Assembly: GCF_002836255.1 (NCBI RefSeq)
Contig: NZ_PJAU01000057.1
Span: 115,933 to 179,932 of the forward strand
DNA: 64,000 nucleotides
Direction of reading: 5' to 3'
From: Colwellia sp. 75C3
GTDB taxonomy: Bacteria > Pseudomonadota > Gammaproteobacteria > Enterobacterales > Alteromonadaceae
Below, piece by piece: positions 55,498 to 64,000 of the stretch (position 1 is its first letter; each line of letters starts with the position of its first letter). Under the pieces are notes generated by a model. It saw only the letters and a list, made by a program, of their open reading frames with translations, was not told the origin of the DNA and did not search any database. Both the position numbers and the translations under genes were made by a program.

Positions 55498-56661
55498 ATG
55501 CAACGTCGTCAATTTATCAAATCTATGGCTGCCACTTTAGTTCTATTTAAAACACCAAATGCTGTTGCTAAGGCATTATCTGCTTCTTCACCGAAATCAG
55601 GGAATAAAAAAATTATTTGGGTTGTATTAAGGGGGGCGATGGATTCATTACATACCCTAGTGCCCACTTTTGATACTGAATTATCGGTATTAAGACCCAA
55701 ATTGCTCGCGAGTATTAAAGATGATTTATTGATGTTAGATAATGGTTTTGCGCTACATCCAAGTTTAAGTAACCTGCACCAGTGGTATAAAAAGGGTGAG
55801 TTACTGCCGATTACCGCGGTTTCTTCGGGGTATGCCAAGCGCTCTCATTTTGATGGACAAGATTATTTAGAATCAGGCTTGGCTAATATTGACCATGATA
55901 CTGGCTGGTTAGGCCGAGCCGTTAATATGAAGGATAAGCAAGCGTTGGCTATAGCTAATTCAACGCCAATTAGCTTGAGAAGCAGCGAAGCGAGTACTTG
56001 GTATCCGTCTCAGTTAAAAGAGGCGGATGAGGATGTGTATCAAGCCTTAATGAAAATGTACCAAAATGATGAGTTATTAATTAATAGGCTTGAAGATGGT
56101 TTAGCAGTAAAAGAGATGGCCGATACCATGGTAGGTGACAGAACACTTAACATTAAGAAAAAAGGACAATTCATTGAGTTATCCAAATCCTGTGCAAATT
56201 TAATGATGGGCAATAATGGTGTAGATTGTGCGATGTTAGAATTGGGTGGCTGGGATACACATAATAACCAAGCAACCCGTTTGTCTCGGCAACTTAAAGC
56301 GCTTGATCAAGGATTAAAAGCTTTAAAAGACGGATTAAAAGATCAGTGGAAAGATACCGTTGTTGTTGTTGCGACAGAATTTGGCAGAACAGTAAAAGAA
56401 AATGGAACAGGTGGAACGGATCACGGGACAGCAAGCGCTATGTTTATTGCTGGTGGGTCAGTTAATGGTGGTAAAGTCTTGGGAGATTGGCCTGGACTGA
56501 AAAATAATCAACTATTTGAGCAACGTGATTTAATGCCAACCAGTAATACCTTTTCTTGGCTAGCAACTGTTTTGTCACAACAATGGTCGTTGAGTGACAA
56601 TCAGTTAAAAGCAGTATTCCCTCAAGTTGACAAAAGAACTGTTAAGTTGTTTTTGGGCTGA
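55498..56661 (+). CDS. DUF1501 family protein, Tat-exported
   Basis: A 387-residue DUF1501 protein (sulfatase-like/alkaline-phosphatase superfold group). N-terminal twin-arginine signal RRQFIKSMAATLVLF; blocks VVLRGAMDSLHTLVP, GYAKRSHFDGQDYLESG, LGGWDTHNNQATRL, VVVATEFGRTVKENGTGGTDHGTASAMFIAGG. It follows DUF1800 closely, with AAGGAGA 6 bases before the ATG, so both are one operon. The biochemical role is not established. Position after glucokinase suggests co-expression, but no operator lies in front. Confidence 0.93.
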   Translation: MQRRQFIKSMAATLVLFKTPNAVAKALSASSPKSGNKKIIWVVLRGAMDSLHTLVPTFDTELSVLRPKLLASIKDDLLMLDNGFALHPSLSNLHQWYKKGELLPITAVSSGYAKRSHFDGQDYLESGLANIDHDTGWLGRAVNMKDKQALAIANSTPISLRSSEASTWYPSQLKEADEDVYQALMKMYQNDELLINRLEDGLAVKEMADTMVGDRTLNIKKKGQFIELSKSCANLMMGNNGVDCAMLELGGWDTHNNQATRLSRQLKALDQGLKALKDGLKDQWKDTVVVVATEFGRTVKENGTGGTDHGTASAMFIAGGSVNGGKVLGDWPGLKNNQLFEQRDLMPTSNTFSWLATVLSQQWSLSDNQLKAVFPQVDKRTVKLFLG

Positions 56662-57000
56662 GGCACACTGTAGTGGTTAAATAATTTTGGCCACTAATTT
56701 ATTGTTACTAACTCGCTCAGGGGGCGATAGCGCCATAGAATTAATACTCTAAATTTGTTTGGTACTTGAATGATTTCAATGTCCGATCTTGGGATTTGAG
56801 GCCTAACTGCACGCAAAAAAAGCAGACAAAATTCAGCTGTAAATGGATGTGAGTATTTAATTCAAAACGGCAGCTAAAGGCTCCAAGTGGCCCTTTCGCA
56901 TAATCTATCTAATGACTGCTTTATGGAATATTTGTCATTTGTTAAGTGGCAACGCTATATGTAATTGAATGGGCATAGTCGATGCTATTGGGTGGCACAG
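56662..57000. other. Non-coding stretch
   Basis: About 340 bases with no open frame of note and no recognised repeat or promoter. It marks the change from the sugar locus to the accessory region. Confidence 0.5.
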
Positions 57001-57204
57001 TCACACGTTATTTTCCAAGCGCTTACTCAATTCAATTTCTAATAATTCCATAGCAATCACCTTATTAGTGTATTGGGACTTTTTCTTGAGGGACGAAACC
57101 GTTATGCCTGTTGCTCTATGTGTGATTTTAACACCAGTTTCAACACTTCCAATATGCGAGTATTCACCTTTACAAATGCTAATATCTAAATCACTATCAT
57201 CCAT
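57001..57204 (-). CDS. Small release-factor-like protein lacking GGQ
   Basis: A 67-residue protein with ETGVKITHRATGITVSSLKKKSQYTNKVIAMELLE, which resembles the segment after the GGQ loop of class I peptide-chain release factors (xVRITHxPTGIxVxxxxxRSQxxNxxxA). The GGQ catalytic tripeptide itself is absent, so it is not a hydrolase by that mechanism. The start is supported by GAGGTG 6 bases upstream. It is probably a real small gene; it may bind ribosomes or RNA, or be a leftover C-terminal piece. Role unknown. Confidence 0.6.
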   Translation of the reverse strand: MDDSDLDISICKGEYSHIGSVETGVKITHRATGITVSSLKKKSQYTNKVIAMELLEIELSKRLENNV

Positions 57205-57593
57205 ACAGCACCTCTTAAATGTCCGTCAAAACACAATCGAATTAACTTAGGTTTACGCTCATACATAAGCATTGTTCCTCTAATTAATTCTAGCTTAATA
57301 GATGGCTCAGAGCTGTATCGCATAGTTGAATTTATGGCTGAAAAAGACTTGTGTTATGCCTTGTTCGAACATATTAACCTGTATTTTTTGGCTTTATTTT
57401 GCCAATAGTTTCTAGTATTGATGAAGCGTCACTAGGGTCTAATGAAAGACAGCCGGCTTTTCCTAACATTACTGTACTGTGCTATATTTGGTAACGATGA
57501 AAACTGCCATGCTATCGTTGAACTGGTTAACAAATCGGTCTTTCATATTTTTTGGTTCTTCATTATCTAAATTCATCTGGTGCTCAAAAAGCC
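57205..57593. other. Intergenic region with a decayed coding trace
   Basis: About 390 bases. A minus-strand fragment at 57374-57472 reads MLGKAGCLSLDPSDASSILE and continues to a TAA, and looks like the end of a lost gene I cannot identify. No other feature seen. Confidence 0.35.
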
Positions 57594-58226
57594 TTAATCC
57601 AATGTAAACAAATTTGGATTATTAGTAGGCCTGTAGCGTTCATTATTTACGCTGGCATTAATAAATTTAATTCCACGACTGACTATTTGTCCGTACCCCT
57701 CATGAATATGTCCGCAAACATGAACTTTAGGCTTTAGTTCTTCAATCTTACTTAATAGGTTTTCACAACCTGTATTTTCACCATTGATATTTCTATCTAA
57801 GATACCGAAAGCCGGTCCATGAGTAATTAGAACATCAATATCATTACTAATTAGATCCCACTTTGCTTGTATTTCTTGACCCCGTTGTAAATTAAAAGCC
57901 CAGCTTAGAAACCATGGTTGCCATGGTGAACCGTAAAACTTATACCCTTCTACTTCTATAGATTGATCTTCTAAATAAACAGCAGTTATTATTTTTATGC
58001 TTGCTTCTTTTTGACGCTCAAAACACCAATCATGGTTTCCTGCGATAATAATTTTATGTTTATGAGGTTGTTCACCTAGCCAATCATTGAAATCGTTGAG
58101 TTCTGATAGTTGTCCTCGCATGGTGATATCCCCAGCATGGATTAGAACATCTCCATCAGGTATTTTGATATCTCTATACATGCCATGAGTATCTGCAATA
58201 GTGACGCATTTTAGTTTTTTATTCAT
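57594..58226 (-). CDS. Metallophosphoesterase (MPPED-like)
   Basis: A 210-residue calcineurin-like phosphoesterase with the full metal-site set: IADTHGMY, VLIHAGDITMRG, IIIAGNHDWCF, LITHGPAFGIL and VCGHIHEGYG. It is closest in layout to the MPPED (239AB) branch that hydrolyses phosphodiesters. No signal peptide, so cytoplasmic. It lies 39 bases after the antitoxin-like gene on the same strand and may share its transcript. Substrate unknown. Confidence 0.9.
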   Translation of the reverse strand: MNKKLKCVTIADTHGMYRDIKIPDGDVLIHAGDITMRGQLSELNDFNDWLGEQPHKHKIIIAGNHDWCFERQKEASIKIITAVYLEDQSIEVEGYKFYGSPWQPWFLSWAFNLQRGQEIQAKWDLISNDIDVLITHGPAFGILDRNINGENTGCENLLSKIEELKPKVHVCGHIHEGYGQIVSRGIKFINASVNNERYRPTNNPNLFTLD

Positions 58227-58265
58227 TTCTCTGAACCGTACACCTTGTGCTTTTATCTGATAAAT

Positions 58266-58685
58266 TTAATCGAAAAACACCGCAGGACTGATCCCAAAAC
58301 GTTTTGAAAGCTTATTAATATGTTTAGTTGTTAACTGGCGCTTGCCATTGGCAATTAATGAAACTGAGATTTCACTACCAATTTCTTCAGCGAAGTGGGT
58401 AGTGTTTAGAATATGATGATCCATTAAAATACGCAGTACAGTTTGCCCCATGTTCATGGCATCAATTTTAGCATTAAATTTTTTGAACTCAGGCGCAGTT
58501 GCTTCATACCGTTCGATAATAGGGAATAAATAGTTTATAAGCAGGTCGTTTCTCTCTGCGTCACCGACAAGTACGTCAATCATTTTGATAGCCTCGCTAT
58601 ACTGGTCTCTTGTCTGAATACCATTGCTAAAAGGCATAATCTCTTGTAGTTCTTGGCCTAAACTTATTAGTTTTTGAGTAATCAT
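58266..58685 (-). CDS. HigA-like helix-turn-helix protein (orphan antitoxin)
   Basis: A 139-residue protein with a helical N-terminal half and a C-terminal Xre-type helix-turn-helix (HILNTTHFAEEIGSEISVSLIANGKRQLTTKHINKLSKRFGISPAVFFD), the layout of HigA-type antitoxins. HigB usually precedes higA; here the 825 bases upstream have no such gene. A strong GGGAGGT site precedes the ATG. It may be an orphan antitoxin or a plain regulator of itself and the phosphoesterase. Confidence 0.82.
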   Translation of the reverse strand: MITQKLISLGQELQEIMPFSNGIQTRDQYSEAIKMIDVLVGDAERNDLLINYLFPIIERYEATAPEFKKFNAKIDAMNMGQTVLRILMDHHILNTTHFAEEIGSEISVSLIANGKRQLTTKHINKLSKRFGISPAVFFD

Positions 58686-59510
58686 TTTTACCTCCCTATG
58701 TCACAAAAAACAGTGCAAATTTGTGCGTCAACTATAATCACCAGCATCAACATTAGGTGTATTTTCAACGGAGTCTCTTTGTCGAAATAATGAATGTTTT
58801 ATCAAACATAGCAGTATTGGTAAATGGAGTCCAACGTCAATGAAAACGGGGTGTTTGGCGTTGTACAACTCTGCAGGTACTGATACAGGAGGGCTGTAAA
58901 ATTGAGACGAAAATGAAATGGGTAAATAATTTTCATTTATTTTAATAAATTATTGATAAGTTGATTTTTGAGGTGACAACAAGTGTTATTTACTTTTCTT
59001 AGGGCAATGTATATGTACTATAGGGTAATTTATTTTTAGTTTTAAATTGTCATATTTCCACACGAGCGCAAATATCTTTCAGTTTAATAAAAAAAGCACA
59101 GAACAACCATTTTATTGGTGACTATAAGTGGCCGTAATAACAAATTTAGCTATCGATTTAGGCGTAAAAGACTGCGGCGCAGGTCATTAATATCCTGTTG
59201 TGACCTTTTTTATGGTGTTCCTTTGATTTTCTAAAGCTTTAGTTCACGTAAAACAGTGCGTTGCAGTGCTTTACGTGATTTAAATTTCGTGCGGTTTTTA
59301 TAAGTTTACGTATGCGAATCACTGGTTAGAAGCGAAGATGAAGTTATAGTGTAAAATCTCTAGTATCAGTGCGACCTAATTGCATTCACCATTTGAACTC
59401 AAGTGCCATTAGCTACTTCGTCAGCTATAAAAAACTCCCCTAAGGACGATTTTGTACTATTAACAGGCAATAACCCGACCTTGTATCAAAATCAATGTAA
59501 GTGCCACTTA
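58686..59510. other. Long non-coding stretch
   Basis: 825 bases without a supported gene. It has an AT-rich block near 58920-59040, a terminator-like hairpin at about 59177-59210 (AGGTCA/TGACCT with T-run) and an inverted repeat TCACGTAAA (59244-59252) / TTTACGTGA (59270-59278). Likely remains of earlier insertions. The toxin expected upstream of a higA gene is not present. Confidence 0.5.
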
Positions 59511-60332
59511 TTAGACTTCTTGTTTTTTGAACAATGTATATCGTTGTCCTAGGTTATGAGCCATTACTTTAGGTAAATTATCTCCGATAGGAACACCTTC
59601 ATATTGAAAGTATTCCGTATTCCTTAATGATAATGAAGTGTGAACTACACCATTTTCATCAACACCAATCAGATTCAAATCGAAAAGAGTGTGAATATCT
59701 CCCCGGAGCAACAGGCCGTTGGTAACTGTATAATTTGTTTCTTCAGTATGTGGAATTATATGAGCAGCTTCTAATACCGCTAATACTTCACTGTTTGAAA
59801 TACAACAAGTTCCATTAAAAGTTGATAACAGAGCCTGTCTGAACTTAGCTTGACCCCTTCTGCTTTCAATCAATCTATATGTATTCTCATCTATAGGGTT
59901 TTCTTCAAAGCTACTTTCAAGTTCATTGAATACACTTGATTCAGCTTTAAAAGAATAAGATTGAGTTGCTACTTGGTCACTATGTAGCATTCTCTGAATC
60001 CATTCATTAACATCACTTTCTGATACATTGTATCCTCTTGTTTCCCCATCAAGGCTTTTATTGCACTCATCTATTCCATCTTTTTCAATGTGAATAGTTT
60101 GGTCTCCAATTTTAAGCCTATTTTTCTTTTCCCAATGGTTAATGGCACTATCACTGTTAGCAAGCAAAAAATAAAGCAGATTACGATCCATCGCTCTACC
60201 GTCAATTTCCGATTCATTTTGAGCAACCCTAAATGCAGCAATCGTCATTGCCCTCGCATCTTTATTACCACTTGGGTAAGCTGTTGCTGCATAAATAGTT
60301 GCTTGTTGGTTGGGTTTATAAACTTGAGACAT
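59511..60332 (-). CDS. HNH endonuclease
   Basis: A 273-residue protein with a C-terminal HNH nuclease domain: RRGQAKFRQALLSTFNGTCCISN, EAAHIIPH (His general base), NGLLLRGDIHTLFDLNLIGVD (Asn/His pair). This HNH_2-type arrangement is common in stand-alone restriction-like and defence-associated nucleases. The N-terminal 140 residues are of unknown fold. The ATG at 60332 has AAGGAAA 7 bases upstream; a longer frame lacks one. No methylase or partner gene is next to it, and long empty stretches flank both sides. A defence role is an inference. Confidence 0.88.
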   Translation of the reverse strand: MSQVYKPNQQATIYAATAYPSGNKDARAMTIAAFRVAQNESEIDGRAMDRNLLYFLLANSDSAINHWEKKNRLKIGDQTIHIEKDGIDECNKSLDGETRGYNVSESDVNEWIQRMLHSDQVATQSYSFKAESSVFNELESSFEENPIDENTYRLIESRRGQAKFRQALLSTFNGTCCISNSEVLAVLEAAHIIPHTEETNYTVTNGLLLRGDIHTLFDLNLIGVDENGVVHTSLSLRNTEYFQYEGVPIGDNLPKVMAHNLGQRYTLFKKQEV

Positions 60333-61109
60333 ACTATTTTCCTTAAAAACATTCAAATGTTCGCGTAACCATGACACTGGACTAGGTATATATCAGATCG
60401 ACCTACACATTTTTATAAGCTATTAATGCGTAATCCATACAGCCACTAGCCTCTTGTTCGTTAGGATTTTAGCTATTACATTAATGACTTCCACTTTATG
60501 ATTAATCATACTTTCTTATATCACCAGGTCAGCTATTAGATACTAAAGTGACCTTAATATTTTCAAGAGATTACGTCAATGATGCGCACAAAGTGAACAT
60601 ATTTGTTAGTGGTAAACCTAATGTTATTCAGTGATCAAAGTAAATGTTATTAGATGATAATGACTGGCAGTTCTGATGCAATTAGGTGGTACAAATGATG
60701 TCATTGTCCATATCTTATTAACACGCATTCAACGCCTTTTTATATACCCAAAAAGCTATTGAGATTTTATTTGTGGCTGCTGCCATTTTATCAGAGATAG
60801 TTACGAAGTAACTCTTTCCCTTATTTAATAATCGTGTTGTATCGTTAAACCGAGGTCAAAAAACACACTTGTATTTCCTGAGCAAAAAAATTGATAAAAA
60901 ATCAATGCGAGAAGCATATGTTTCATGATGATGATAACTACTCTGGCAGAGTCGTTATCAGTATTATTCTTACTAACAAAAGGTCTGGAGCCCGCGAATA
61001 AGCCCATATGTAAGGTCTTGACAGGTTGCGCTCTGGTCCGCTTTAATTAGGTGGTGTGATGGTGGTGTTAGTAAGATCGCCCCTTGTTTTTTAGTGAGGT
61101 GTTCGGAAT
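60333..61109. other. Long non-coding stretch before the recombinase
   Basis: About 780 bases with no supported gene. A 60-codon minus-strand open frame (60825-61007) has no ribosome-binding site or family match. AATTAGGTGGT occurs at about 60680 and 61047. It could hold the attachment site or the promoter of the recombinase, but no direct repeat pair is visible within the window. Confidence 0.4.
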
Positions 61110-61223
61110 GTGATAGGTAAGCCTAACTGTCTTTCCTGCTCTGGCGCAACGGTTTTGAAGGTCAAAAATGTTAGTAACGAAATGTTAGTAAAATTAATGG
61201 CCATATTAAGGATGGGAATATGA
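61110..61223 (+). CDS. Possible 37-residue leader ORF overlapping the recombinase start
   Basis: A GTG at 61110 with GAGGTG 8 bases upstream opens a frame reading VIGKPNCLSCSGATVLKVKN and ending MLVKLMAILRMGI, whose TGA overlaps the recombinase ATG as ATGA. It has a CxxC pair. The tight overlap suggests translational coupling, but there is no family match and it could be chance. Confidence 0.3.
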   Translation: MIGKPNCLSCSGATVLKVKNVSNEMLVKLMAILRMGI

Positions 61224-63571
61224 ATAACATTGAATTTGAAAACTTTGTAGTTACTCGATTAGATGAGCTGATGGCAGAGCGGAAAGTTGAAATATTGGAA
61301 GAAAAAGCCAAAGGGGTTATCAAACCAAAGGGAACTTCTGCCTTTTCTAAGGCAAAAAGTAATTTCAAGAAATCAATATTGATGGTTCGTGAGCTCCCAG
61401 CACCAAGTTTGATGGAAACATTTACTAACCAGCAGTATTTTCTTCAATACGGTAAATCCTATCTAGCTGCGATGATTGAGGTTGAGAAAAAGCGAGCAGC
61501 CAAGGAGAATCGCCAGCTAAATACTGCAACAGCTAGAACTAACAAGGGATCGTTGAAACTGATTTTTGTTAGCATAGGTAGTGAGCTGGCTACAAAATTA
61601 GCAGGCAAAAAACGAGCCACCGCCGAGGGTTATAATGTAAAAGATTTAGGTTTAGATTTAGACGGTTTAGATTTTTCTGAAACGCTTTGTTTCTTGAGTA
61701 CAAGAGCTTTTCCTGAGTCCACAGATCTTAAAAGCACGGCAAAACTTTTAAGACAAGAATGTGAAAAAGTTACAGTAGGTATTTACTATAAATGGCTACG
61801 GGGTAAGCGATCCCCTGTAAATACGAATCTTGAAATAACTAAAGTAAATATAGAGGTAGCTAAGCATTTTGAGTTGTTCTTTGGCGTACCAGAAGGTGTT
61901 TTGACTAGGTTCTTACCTAGTGGTATTGGACTTGTAAGTCTCAGAGGAATGCAAAGCGCAAAGGAGTGGCCTGTGATAACTTATGCGCCATATCCTTACT
62001 CAGCTAAAGTATCAGCACAGCTAAAGAATCTTGAGAACCACATGAAAGGGGTGGGTAACACGTTCAAGCTACAGGTAGTGTTTCCGGAATATAGAGATAC
62101 TAGTGATCTTCGGCCAGCAAAAAGAATTTGGACTGAAAATGGAGTTGATGAATGTGTAACAGCAGCAAGTGCTAATGCCTCGTTTGATACTTACCGTCAT
62201 TGGTTGATGAAAAAAGGGTATATTTCTGACCCTAAAGACTTTAAAAGCGAGGTGGGTTTTGAAGAGTACTTTGAGTCATGGGTTGTTGGTAATGAAGTCC
62301 AAATAAAAAGAGCAAAGAAGAAAAAGGGAATTGGAGATTATGCTGAACTACAGGGGGATAAATTCAAGGTCAAGGCACTTAATGATCCAGATGTTGAGGC
62401 GCAAGCACTTGTTTCTCTTGTAAAGGAAAAGGGTCTTGAGCTGTTCACTAGGTTAGATGGTTTTGTTGATTTTGATCTGTCAGATTTACTTGTTGTTGAA
62501 CGTATTGCTGACTTTTGTATATCTCGTCGGGAGCATGGTGTTACTACAGCTTTAGGGAGGTTTGTCGCGGTTCTTAAAGCACTAGTCGGAGTCGTTGGGG
62601 GTGAAGTTAGTTACTTGTCTCTGGTACATGCACCTGTTAAACACTACCTCTTAAATGAAGATGAAAAGGAAAGTTTTAAGTGTTGGGAAAAGACTGAGAG
62701 AGCACTCGTAAAATACCTTACGCAAGAGGCTAGGAGACTAAAAAACGAGGCTAAAGTAAATAGTGATGACGCTGATGTAGCTGTAGGTAAACGTAATATA
62801 GCCCACTTAATTCAATCTGACTTCAGGGCTGCAAATGGTTTATCTGGTGGTATTCAAGAGGGGTATGATGAATACATGATGATTGCTGATCTGCTAGAAA
62901 CGGAATCTAAGCTATATGGAAATAAACTCTGTTCCGTTGGTTACCAAGCATGTCAGGCAGCATTGTTTATGAATATGATGTTTGAGCAGCCCATGAGGGC
63001 AGGTAATTGGAGTCAGTTGAAGATTATTGCACCAGAACAAGCTGAAAAAGCAACGTACCCTTGTATTTGGAAGCCGAGAGGGGAGCGTACTTATCATTTA
63101 AGAGTACCCCCTCGTTTTGTTAAGAACAGTCGTTTGTTGAAAACTGTTTTTAGTTGTGATGTATCAGCAAAGATCGATAATTATCTAGAAGTAAGGGCTG
63201 AGAGGTTAGAGGCGAAAGGTGCAGCTAGTGATTCGTTTTTAGTTGGTTACAGAGGAGGTGCGTTTACAGGTTTGAGGATCAATACCTATACCTACAGAGC
63301 GCAAAAAATCTTGTGGCCTGAACGTGAGTTTATTACATGGGGATTTAACCCACACGCATTGCGCCACTTTGTACCATCGGTATTTATGGCTGACAACCCT
63401 AATGATATTTACCGCTGTGCCGAACTGATCCAAGATACAATGCAAACGGTCAAGGAAAATTACATCGAGAAAGATGTAAAAGGGATCTCTGAGCATAATA
63501 TTTCTTGGGCTGAGAGGCGTAGGAAAGATGCAGATAAGCGTAGGAAAACAGCAGTATTCAAAAATAGTTAA
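61220..63571 (+). CDS. Large tyrosine recombinase/integrase
   Basis: A 783-residue protein whose last 250 residues carry tyrosine-recombinase motifs: MMFEQPMRAGNWSQL (Arg I, about R593), HALRHFVPSVFM (HxxR, about H712 and R715), and a Tyr in QTVKENYIEK (about Y748). Most integrases are 300-450 residues; this one has a very long N-terminal part with basic helical segments, then a core-binding-like region. It would cut and join DNA for an integrated element. AAGGATGGGA lies just before the ATG. Which element it moves is unknown because the right boundary lies beyond the window. Confidence 0.82.
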   Translation: MNNIEFENFVVTRLDELMAERKVEILEEKAKGVIKPKGTSAFSKAKSNFKKSILMVRELPAPSLMETFTNQQYFLQYGKSYLAAMIEVEKKRAAKENRQLNTATARTNKGSLKLIFVSIGSELATKLAGKKRATAEGYNVKDLGLDLDGLDFSETLCFLSTRAFPESTDLKSTAKLLRQECEKVTVGIYYKWLRGKRSPVNTNLEITKVNIEVAKHFELFFGVPEGVLTRFLPSGIGLVSLRGMQSAKEWPVITYAPYPYSAKVSAQLKNLENHMKGVGNTFKLQVVFPEYRDTSDLRPAKRIWTENGVDECVTAASANASFDTYRHWLMKKGYISDPKDFKSEVGFEEYFESWVVGNEVQIKRAKKKKGIGDYAELQGDKFKVKALNDPDVEAQALVSLVKEKGLELFTRLDGFVDFDLSDLLVVERIADFCISRREHGVTTALGRFVAVLKALVGVVGGEVSYLSLVHAPVKHYLLNEDEKESFKCWEKTERALVKYLTQEARRLKNEAKVNSDDADVAVGKRNIAHLIQSDFRAANGLSGGIQEGYDEYMMIADLLETESKLYGNKLCSVGYQACQAALFMNMMFEQPMRAGNWSQLKIIAPEQAEKATYPCIWKPRGERTYHLRVPPRFVKNSRLLKTVFSCDVSAKIDNYLEVRAERLEAKGAASDSFLVGYRGGAFTGLRINTYTYRAQKILWPEREFITWGFNPHALRHFVPSVFMADNPNDIYRCAELIQDTMQTVKENYIEKDVKGISEHNISWAERRRKDADKRRKTAVFKNS

Positions 63572-64000
63572 GTAAAACACTATCATTAGAAAGCACAGAA
63601 ATTTCTACAGCATGGCTGACCTAGGGTAAGGGTATGGTGAAAGTCTAGAACACTTGCTGCTTTAGAATATCAAGCAGGGTTAGACGCCTTTCTCCATACA
63701 GTTACTGAGTAAAATTACTGCACTGCAGTTTATTAGGCACACTAACAAATAGTTTTCCAACCTGCACAAGTTGGTTACAAGCTTACGGTTGATACAAGTT
63801 ACTATGCCAAGCTTTGTATTTTAGTTATATTTTTAGTTCACTGTATTACGGGTTCGATTTGACGATGCTGTGTTGTTTTCTTGTAATCATAATTTACTTA
63901 AAAAATTTTCAAAGAGACTCTAGTGCAGGCGAAAGTGATATTTTAATAGGGCTCTCGAGAGGAGATTATTATTTGCTGCTGGGCAAATAGTAGATATTTA
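63572..64000. other. Region after the recombinase, to window end
   Basis: 429 bases with no open frame of useful length. A short run near 63920-63985 (SAGESDILIGLSRGDYYLLLGK, then stops) may be the trace of a lost gene. No tRNA or clear attachment repeat is visible. Confidence 0.35.

Noticed and set aside
56969..57250. 93-codon plus-strand frame overlapping the release-factor-like gene
   Set aside because: The opposite frame has a recognisable family pattern and a good ribosome-binding site; this one has neither.
60825..61007. 60-codon minus-strand frame before the recombinase
   Set aside because: No ribosome-binding site, no family match, in a stretch that looks non-coding throughout.

Overview
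The window is AT-rich, densely packed gammaproteobacterial DNA. The features that point there are a TonB-dependent receptor without a SusD partner, LacI-type control, GlyGly-CTERM and PEP-CTERM sorting tails, a DUF1800/DUF1501 pair and many surface glycosidases and sulfatases. A marine Alteromonadales bacterium (Colwellia, Thalassotalea or Paraglaciecola type) fits best. The genus is an inference from composition and gene style, not a measured assignment.

Region 1 (1 to about 43 kb) is a large polysaccharide utilisation locus. It holds a TonB receptor (5' end outside the window), two GH5-like paralogues, three GH10 enzymes, two GH3 enzymes, a GH51-like enzyme with a CBM96-type module, five S1-type sulfatases, an SGNH esterase, a non-catalytic carbohydrate-binding surface protein, an exported sugar-isomerase-like TIM barrel, a DUF1566/PEP-CTERM protein, an octahaem cytochrome with TPRs and two closely related LacI regulators. 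Ten copies of one 16-bp palindrome (TTGAYAHCGWTRTCAA) lie upstream of the main transcription units, so the whole locus looks like one regulon under one or both LacI proteins. The enzyme set suggests a sulfated, probably acetylated xylan-like or mixed polysaccharide. The actual substrate cannot be read from sequence alone.

Region 2 (43.1 to 51.4 kb) is an RND efflux operon (outer-membrane factor, membrane fusion protein, pump) divergent from an OmpR-type response regulator and histidine kinase. An inverted repeat sits in the shared promoter. This block looks like an insertion in the sugar locus.

Region 3 (51.4 to 56.7 kb) returns to sugar metabolism: a FucP/GluP-type sugar:H+ symporter with the same LacI operator, a glucokinase, and a DUF1800/DUF1501 pair. 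Import and phosphorylation of a released hexose is the natural reading.

Region 4 (56.7 to 64 kb) is accessory DNA: a small release-factor-like protein, a metallophosphoesterase, an orphan HigA-like antitoxin, an HNH endonuclease and a very large tyrosine recombinase, separated by long empty or decayed stretches. It resembles the edge of an integrated island. A degenerate IS3-type element (3.2 to 3.9 kb), a MITE-like palindromic element (30.0 to 30.2 kb) and a repeated terminator-bearing sequence are the other mobile traces. I saw no tRNA, rRNA or CRISPR array.
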